This document shows positions 7,088-12,243 of a DNA stretch of 12,243 nucleotides, in pieces. Origin of the DNA: Legionella genomosp. 1 (GTDB lineage Bacteria > Pseudomonadota > Gammaproteobacteria > Legionellales > Legionellaceae); the NCBI GenBank assembly GCA_945867185.1, contig CAMBHM010000025.1, positions 1-12,243 of the forward strand, given 5' to 3'. The position numbers were made by a program, and so were the translations under genes. Numbering within the stretch: the stretch's first letter is position 1; each line of letters opens with the position of its first letter. The notes below the pieces were generated by a model. The model was not told where the DNA came from. It saw only the letters and a program-made list of their open reading frames with translations, and searched no databases.

Positions 7088-9019
7088 ATGAACACACACG
7101 AATTTTTGGCAGGCTACACACGGCGTTTTGTAGAAAACCAAGAAGAAGAAATGAGCTTGGATGAGTATCTTGAGTTATGCCGCACGGATCCTATGGCGTA
7201 TGCCAACCCTGCACAACGTTTATTGATGGCAATAGGAGAACCTGAGCGTATTGATACGCGTCATGATCCTGTATTGTCGCGTATTTTTTCTAATAAAGTG
7301 ATTCAGCGGTACTCGGTATTTGATGAGTTTTATGGCATGGAAGATCCGATAGAGCAAGTCGTTGGTTTTTTAAAACATGCAGCGCAAGGGCTAGAAGAAA
7401 TCAAGCAAGTGTTATATTTGTTAGGCCCTGTTGGAGGTGGCAAGTCCTCTTTGGCTGAAAAATTGAAAGAGTTGATGCAAAAAACACCGTTTTATGCGAT
7501 CAAAGGCTCCCCTGTATTTGATTCGCCTTTGTCACTCTTTAACCCGGAAGAAGATGCGCCATTGTTGCTAGAGCGTTTTGGTATTCCCAGTCGATATTTG
7601 CGTTATATCATGTCGCCTTGGGCCATTAAACGGCTTCATGAATTCAATGGTGATATCAATCAATTTCGTGTCATTAAAGTAAGACCGTCGCGCATGAAAC
7701 AAATTGCTATTGCGAAAACGGAGCCTGGCGACGAAAACAACCAAGATATTTCTTCTTTGGTCGGTAAGGTGGATATTCGAAAACTCGAAGCGTTTTCTCA
7801 GGACGATCCCGATGCATACAGTTATTCTGGTGGATTATGTCGAGCAAACCGGGGATTACTTGAGTTTGTGGAAATGTTTAAAGCCCCTATTAAAGTCTTA
7901 CATCCTTTGCTGACTGCGACACAAGAAGGCAACTACAATGCGACAGAAGGGCTGTCTTCGATTCCTTTTGAAGGCATTATTCTTGCACATTCTAATGAAG
8001 CTGAATGGCAAGCGTTTCGTAATAATAAAAACAATGAGGCCTTTATTGACAGGATCAACATCGTCAAGGTGCCTTATTGTCTTCGAATTTCAGAAGAGTT
8101 AAAAATTTATAAAAAATTGATTGAAAATAGCTCATTGGACACGGTCCCTTGTGCCCCTGGGACGTTAGATATGTTGGCGCAATTCTCTGTGTTGACTCGG
8201 CTAAAAGAACCTCAAAACTCTAGTATTTATTCTAAATTGCGGGTGTATAACGGTGAGACGTTAAAAGACACGGATCCTAAGGCCAAATCGTATCAAGAAT
8301 ATCGGGACTTTGCGGGTGTTGATGAAGGCATGAGCGGCATTTCTACTCGATTTGCATTTAAAATTTTGTCTAAAGTCTTCAACTTTGATCAAACAGAAGT
8401 AGCGGCCAACCCAGTGCATTTGCTCTACGTATTGGAGCGGCAAATTGAGCAAGAGCAGTTCCCTCAAGAGCTGCATGAGCGGTATTTGAATTTTATTAAA
8501 GAATATCTCTCGCCTAAGTATGTGGAGTTTATTGGTAAGGAAATTCAGACGGCCTACTTAGAGTCTTACTCAGAGTATGGACAAAATATTTTTGATAGGT
8601 ACATCACGTATGCAGATTTTTGGATTCAAGATCAAGATTATCGTGATCCCGATACGGGTGAAATTTTTGACAGAGCTGCTTTGAACACGGATCTTGAAAA
8701 AATTGAAAAGCCAGCGGGTATTTCTAATCCTAAAGACTTTCGAAATGAAGTGGTTAATTTTGTGTTGCGAGCCCGTGCAAATAACCATGGGAAGAATCCA
8801 AAGTGGAACAGTTATGAAAAACTAAAATCCGTGATTGAGAAAAAAATGTTCACCAACACGGAAGATCTGTTGCCTGTTATTTCTTTCAATGCCAAAGCGT
8901 CTGAGGATGATAAGAAAAAACATGCGGAATTCATCGCGCGTATGGTGGATAAAGGATACACCGCAAAACAAGTGCGCTTGTTGTGCGAGTGGTACTTGCG
9001 GGTTAGAAAATCACAGTAA
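7088..9019 (+). CDS. prkA: PrkA family serine protein kinase (YeaG-like)
   Basis: PrkA combines an N-terminal AAA+ ATPase domain with a C-terminal domain distantly related to eukaryotic-type kinases. Members are linked to stress, nitrogen starvation and stationary phase (YeaG in E. coli) and to sporulation in Bacillus, where protease activity has also been proposed. The protein has 643 residues from ATG 7088, essentially the length of E. coli YeaG. The Walker A motif G-P-V-G-G-G-K-S is at 113-120. Very highly conserved blocks follow: A-K-T-E-P-G-D-E-N-N-Q-D, A-P-I-K-V-L-H-P-L-L-T-A-T-Q-E-G, L-A-H-S-N-E, and a near-invariant C-terminus ending L-C-E-W-Y-L-R-V-R-K-S. An upstream in-frame start at 7055 would add 11 residues that do not resemble the family. 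It is the first gene of a block with yeaH (22 bp downstream), spoVR and an unknown gene. Confidence 0.97.
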   Translation: MNTHEFLAGYTRRFVENQEEEMSLDEYLELCRTDPMAYANPAQRLLMAIGEPERIDTRHDPVLSRIFSNKVIQRYSVFDEFYGMEDPIEQVVGFLKHAAQGLEEIKQVLYLLGPVGGGKSSLAEKLKELMQKTPFYAIKGSPVFDSPLSLFNPEEDAPLLLERFGIPSRYLRYIMSPWAIKRLHEFNGDINQFRVIKVRPSRMKQIAIAKTEPGDENNQDISSLVGKVDIRKLEAFSQDDPDAYSYSGGLCRANRGLLEFVEMFKAPIKVLHPLLTATQEGNYNATEGLSSIPFEGIILAHSNEAEWQAFRNNKNNEAFIDRINIVKVPYCLRISEELKIYKKLIENSSLDTVPCAPGTLDMLAQFSVLTRLKEPQNSSIYSKLRVYNGETLKDTDPKAKSYQEYRDFAGVDEGMSGISTRFAFKILSKVFNFDQTEVAANPVHLLYVLERQIEQEQFPQELHERYLNFIKEYLSPKYVEFIGKEIQTAYLESYSEYGQNIFDRYITYADFWIQDQDYRDPDTGEIFDRAALNTDLEKIEKPAGISNPKDFRNEVVNFVLRARANNHGKNPKWNSYEKLKSVIEKKMFTNTEDLLPVISFNAKASEDDKKKHAEFIARMVDKGYTAKQVRLLCEWYLRVRKSQ

Positions 9020-9041
9020 GCATCACTGATCAGAGGATATG

Positions 9042-10307
9042 ATGACACAGTTGATCGATCGACGACAAAATGCGGGAAAAAAAAGCACCGTCAATCGGCA
9101 GCGATTTTTGCGTCGTTATAAAACGCAGATTAAACGTGCGGTGTCTGAAGCAGTGGGGAAACGCAGTATCACGGAGATTGATAAAGGCGAGCAAATCACT
9201 ATTCCTGCTAAAGATATTTCAGAGCCGCGATTTCTTGGGGGCAGGGGTGGGAAGAGAGAGCAGGTGCTACCGGGAAACGATACGTTTATTCGGGGGGATC
9301 GCATTCAACGTCCGAGCGGTCAGTCTGGAGATGGCGGTGGTGGAGAAGCCAGTAATACGGGTGCTGGTGAAGATGACTTTGTGTTTCAATTGTCACGTGA
9401 AGAATTTTTGGAGTTGTATTTTGAAGATTTAGAATTGCCCTTGCTTGTGAAGAAAGAGCTCGCTCGTATCACCACGTTAAAAACCATCCGCGCTGGCGTC
9501 ACTTCGAGCGGTATCCCGAGCAATATCAATGTATTACGTTCAATGAAGCAGGCAACAGGGCGTCGAGTTGCCTTGGCCTCTCCTTATAAACAGGAACTAA
9601 AGGTACAAGAAGAAGAACTGGAGCGACTACTGGCCTTGTCTAAACAAAAGCCCCATGAGCTCGAAAAGGTAAAAGAAGAGATAGAGCGGCTTAAAAAAAG
9701 AATCAGCGCAGTGCCTTTTATAGACACCTTGGATTTACGGTATAACAACCGGGTGCGGGTGCCCTCTCCCTCCACCCAAGCGGTGATGTTTTGTGTGATG
9801 GACGTATCAGGTTCGATGGATGAACCTAAAAAAGACATTGCCAAACGATTCTTTATTTTACTGTATCTTTTTCTGACCAAAAATTACGACAAAATAGAGC
9901 TGGTGTTCATAAGACATCATACGTCTGCTAAAGAAGTAAATGAGCAAGATTTTTTCTATTCACGTGAAACAGGTGGGACGGTCGTGTCTAGCGCACTTGA
10001 GCTGTTGCACCAGATCATTGAAGCCCGGTATCACCCGGCCGCTTGGAATATTTATGTAGCGCAAGCTTCGGACGGAGACAACTGGAACGCAGATTCTCCC
10101 TATTGTTTAGAGTTATTAGATGAAAAAATCATGCCGTTGCTGCAATATTTTGCCTACATAGAAATCATGCCCAGGCATCATCAAAGTTTGTGGGATGTTT
10201 ATCAGCAAGTACAGCAGCATTACCCTAATTTCTCCATGGAGAACATTGACGACGTGGTGGATATTTACCCTGTTTTTCGTGAGTTATTTAAAAGGAAACC
10301 GGCATGA
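9042..10307 (+). CDS. yeaH: YeaH/YhbH (DUF444) family protein with von Willebrand A-like MIDAS
   Basis: This is the partner gene of prkA in many bacteria; its biochemical role is not established. From the ATG at 9042 it encodes 421 residues. The basic N-terminus (I-D-R-R...N-R-Q-R-F-L-R-R-Y-K) is typical, followed by R-G-G and a Gly-rich flexible linker around residues 85-110 (G-D-G-G-G-G-E). A predicted coiled coil, rich in Glu, Lys and Leu, spans about 184-222. The C-terminal domain carries a MIDAS metal site D-V-S-G-S-M-D at 254-260 and conserved I-R-H-H-T, E-T-G-G-T and A-S-D-G-D-N-W segments, so it looks like a metal-binding von Willebrand A fold. Two ATGs stand in tandem (9039, 9042). 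AGAGGA at 9032-9037 is 1 base from the first and 4 from the second, and E. coli YeaH also starts M-T-x-x-I-D-R-R, so 9042 is preferred. The 3' end overlaps spoVR by ATGA. Confidence 0.95.
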   Translation: MTQLIDRRQNAGKKSTVNRQRFLRRYKTQIKRAVSEAVGKRSITEIDKGEQITIPAKDISEPRFLGGRGGKREQVLPGNDTFIRGDRIQRPSGQSGDGGGGEASNTGAGEDDFVFQLSREEFLELYFEDLELPLLVKKELARITTLKTIRAGVTSSGIPSNINVLRSMKQATGRRVALASPYKQELKVQEEELERLLALSKQKPHELEKVKEEIERLKKRISAVPFIDTLDLRYNNRVRVPSPSTQAVMFCVMDVSGSMDEPKKDIAKRFFILLYLFLTKNYDKIELVFIRHHTSAKEVNEQDFFYSRETGGTVVSSALELLHQIIEARYHPAAWNIYVAQASDGDNWNADSPYCLELLDEKIMPLLQYFAYIEIMPRHHQSLWDVYQQVQQHYPNFSMENIDDVVDIYPVFRELFKRKPA

Positions 10308-11809
10308 AAAAAAAGCCCTTATCAACGGGTGCCGAATGGACCTTTGAATTGCTGGAGCAGTATGACCGTGAGATCGCACGGATTGCAAAAGATCATCGAT
10401 TGGATACTTATCCCAATCAATTAGAAGTGATAACAGCAGAACAAATGATGGATTCTTATGCCTCAGTGGGCATGCCGATTGGATATAGTCATTGGTCTTT
10501 TGGAAAACATTTCGTAGGGGTTGAAAACAGTTATCAACGGGGAGAAATGGGACTGGCTTATGAGTTGGTCATCAACTCCAATCCGTGCATTGCCTATTTG
10601 ATGGAAGAAAACACCATGGCGATGCAAGCACTGGTGATTGCCCATGCCTGTTATGGACACAATTCATTTTTTAAAAACAATTATTTGTTTAAAATGTGGA
10701 CGTCAGCAGATGCCATCATTGATTATTTGGTGTTTGCTAAAAACTATGTCACAGAGTGTGAGGAACGTCATGGTATTGATGCGGTAGAAGAGATTTTAGA
10801 TGCTTGCCATGCGTTAATGAGTTATGGAGTCGATCGATATAAACATCCAACAGCCCTCTCTATTCAAGAAGAAAAGATTCGTCAACAGAACAGGGCGATG
10901 TACTTGCAAACACAGGTGAATGAATTATGGCGAACGATTCCAGCGCAAAAAGGCACCGATGAACAGGGGGACAAAGTACGCTTTCCAGTTGATCCGCAGG
11001 AAAACATTCTTTATTTCATTGAAAAAAATGCCCCCTTGTTGAAACCTTGGCAACGCGAAATCGTACGGATTGTTCGGAAAATAGCTCAGTATTTTTATCC
11101 CCAGGGTCAAACCAAAGTCATGAACGAGGGATGGGCCTGTTTTTGGCATTACACGTTGATCCATGCGCTATATGATGAAAAATTGGTGACCGATGAGTTC
11201 ATGCTGGAAATTTTGCAAAACCATACGAATGTCATTTATCAGCCTTCCTATAATAGTCCTCACTTCAATGGTATCAATCCATATACATTGGGATATCACA
11301 TGATGCAAGATATCAAACGGATCTGTATGTCTCCGACAGAAGAGGATTTGCGGTGGTTTCCTACTCTTGCTAATACAGATTGGTTAACCGGACTGGATCA
11401 TGCAATGAGAAATTATAAAGATGAAAGTTTTATAGCCCAGTACCTCTCTCCTAAAATCATTCGAGATCTAAAACTCTTTCACATCGTGGATGATGATAGG
11501 CAACCTGAGATGTTAGTGGGCTCCATTCATAATGAGCAAGGCTATCAATTGATCAGGGAGTCGTTATCAAAGCAATATAATTTGAGTCATAGTGATCTAG
11601 ATATTCAAGTATTTTCTGTAGATATGGAAGGAGATCGCACGTTGACATTGAACTATACGCAGCATAATCGAGTGCCGCTCGGGCCTGCAACAATGGATGT
11701 GTTAAAGCATGTACATCAGCTTTGGAAATTTCCCGTTGCGTTGAAAGCGGTTGATCCGACAGGGCAAATCACGGCAGAGTATCATTGTCCGCCGTTGCCC
11801 ACTTCTTAG
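10304..11809 (+). CDS. ycgB: SpoVR family protein (YcgB-like)
   Basis: The family is named after Bacillus SpoVR (spore cortex formation) and includes E. coli YcgB (about 510 residues), a stationary-phase protein of unknown activity. This copy has 501 residues. Family hallmarks are G-Y-S-H-W-S-F-G-K near residues 59-67, Y-E-L-V-I-N-S-N-P near 86-94, H-A-C-Y-G-H-N at 114-120, and M-N-E-G-W-A-C-F-W-H at 273-282. The HxxxxH and ExxxxxxH arrangement (His114, His119, Glu275, His282) looks like a metal-binding site; that is my inference. No signal peptide or membrane segment is seen. The ATG overlaps the yeaH stop (ATGA, 4 bases), and AAGGA lies 8 bases upstream, so translation is coupled to yeaH. 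The PrkA, YeaH and SpoVR genes often occur together, which suggests a common pathway. Confidence 0.95.
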   Translation: MKKKPLSTGAEWTFELLEQYDREIARIAKDHRLDTYPNQLEVITAEQMMDSYASVGMPIGYSHWSFGKHFVGVENSYQRGEMGLAYELVINSNPCIAYLMEENTMAMQALVIAHACYGHNSFFKNNYLFKMWTSADAIIDYLVFAKNYVTECEERHGIDAVEEILDACHALMSYGVDRYKHPTALSIQEEKIRQQNRAMYLQTQVNELWRTIPAQKGTDEQGDKVRFPVDPQENILYFIEKNAPLLKPWQREIVRIVRKIAQYFYPQGQTKVMNEGWACFWHYTLIHALYDEKLVTDEFMLEILQNHTNVIYQPSYNSPHFNGINPYTLGYHMMQDIKRICMSPTEEDLRWFPTLANTDWLTGLDHAMRNYKDESFIAQYLSPKIIRDLKLFHIVDDDRQPEMLVGSIHNEQGYQLIRESLSKQYNLSHSDLDIQVFSVDMEGDRTLTLNYTQHNRVPLGPATMDVLKHVHQLWKFPVALKAVDPTGQITAEYHCPPLPTS

Positions 11810-11818
11810 GAGAGGAGC

Positions 11819-12243
11819 ATGCCCCTACTACGGAATGCGAGGGCAGGGTTACTAGAAATAAAAAGGACTTTAGAGGAGGTGCTGCGTCAGCTGCCAAGTG
11901 GCTCTCCTGAGACAACACGGCGTCTTATTGAACGTGCCACCCAGGTTTATAATGACAATAGGGCGTGCGCTGGAGCGCAACGACAGGCTTCTCAACGAAG
12001 TCGCAAAAGGTCTGCCGCGCTGTTTTTAGAGGTGGAAGACTTAGAGAAAACGGTGGATCGCTTGTTTGAACAAATCAGTCGTCAGCCATTGTCGGCTGAA
12101 AGCACTGCGTCAGCGCCCCCCGCTTCACCAGTAAGACAGGCCGTTGCATCGCCTGTACAGTCTGTTGAAGCGCAGCCAGCAGTTGCGGCCGTTCCTGTGA
12201 ATGAAAATGAAAAGGCCTATGCGCAAGTGCTGGAGAGAGTCAC
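11819..12243 (+). CDS. unrecognised gene, fourth in the prkA block (3' end outside window)
   Basis: The frame opens at ATG 11819 and stays open for 141 codons to the window edge. It begins 9 bases after the spoVR stop, with TAGGAGA at 11807-11813 (5-base spacing) and a second AGGAG closer in, so it should be translated from the same message. The first 92 or so residues look helical and strongly charged: about 1-24 (L-L-E-I-K-R-T-L-E-E-V-L-R), 30-60, and 65-90 (L-E-V-E-D-L-E-K-T-V-D-R-L-F). A basic stretch (R-Q-A-S-Q-R-S-R-K-R) runs near 55-64. A Pro/Ala/Val/Ser-rich linker spans about 93-127, after which a charged helix-like segment starts again. There is no signal peptide or membrane segment in the visible part. 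I do not recognise the family. The linker suggests a multi-domain protein whose main domain lies beyond the window. Confidence 0.7.
   Translation, partial: MPLLRNARAGLLEIKRTLEEVLRQLPSGSPETTRRLIERATQVYNDNRACAGAQRQASQRSRKRSAALFLEVEDLEKTVDRLFEQISRQPLSAESTASAPPASPVRQAVASPVQSVEAQPAVAAVPVNENEKAYAQVLERV

Noticed and set aside
9070..9432. Open frame of 120 codons on the + strand inside yeaH.
   Set aside because: A shifted-frame shadow within the conserved yeaH coding region; no ribosome binding site or family features.
1..12243. Search for CRISPR arrays, tRNA genes, insertion sequences, toxin-antitoxin or defence genes.
   Set aside because: No regularly spaced repeats, cloverleaf sequences, transposase motifs or defence-type domains were seen; the region is nearly fully covered by ordinary genes.

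Overview
The window looks like chromosomal backbone from a gammaproteobacterium of moderate GC content. The evidence is a Hda C-terminus, an E. coli-like aminopeptidase N, and PrkA/YeaH/SpoVR proteins that align closely to E. coli YeaG, YeaH and YcgB as I remember those sequences. A Legionellales-type host is possible but is only a guess. No insertion sequences, CRISPR arrays, phage genes, tRNAs or rRNAs are visible.

Layout, left to right: (1) bases 1-253, + strand, the 3' end of hda, the regulator that inactivates DnaA. (2) 402-1853, - strand, a proton-coupled di/tripeptide transporter (POT family). It is divergent from (3) a patatin-like phospholipase at 1911-3020, + strand, with a 57-bp gap between them that carries a perfect TATAAT box. 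(4) A - strand block reading pepN (6940-4358), aroE (4354-3533) and a small DUF962/Mpo1-like membrane protein (3514-3017). Gaps of 3 and 18 bases suggest one transcript. Its last gene overlaps the phospholipase gene tail to tail by 4 bases. (5) A + strand block starting at 7088: prkA, yeaH, a spoVR/ycgB homologue, and a fourth unrecognised gene that runs off the right edge.

The right-hand block is the most interesting part. PrkA (AAA-type serine kinase), YeaH (von Willebrand A-like MIDAS protein) and SpoVR form a recurrent bacterial stress/stationary-phase module. Here they have spacings of 22 bp and a 4-bp overlap. The promoter region has a -10 box (CTATACT) that resembles sigma-S promoters. 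Nine bases after spoVR, with a good ribosome binding site, starts an unrecognised reading frame. It has a basic, helical N-terminal part and a Pro/Ala-rich linker, and is the best candidate in the window for an undescribed partner of the module.

The rest is mostly ordinary housekeeping: peptide uptake and breakdown (POT transporter, PepN), aromatic amino acid biosynthesis (AroE), lipid metabolism (patatin, possibly the Mpo1-like protein) and replication control (Hda). There is no gene-free stretch longer than 300 bases.
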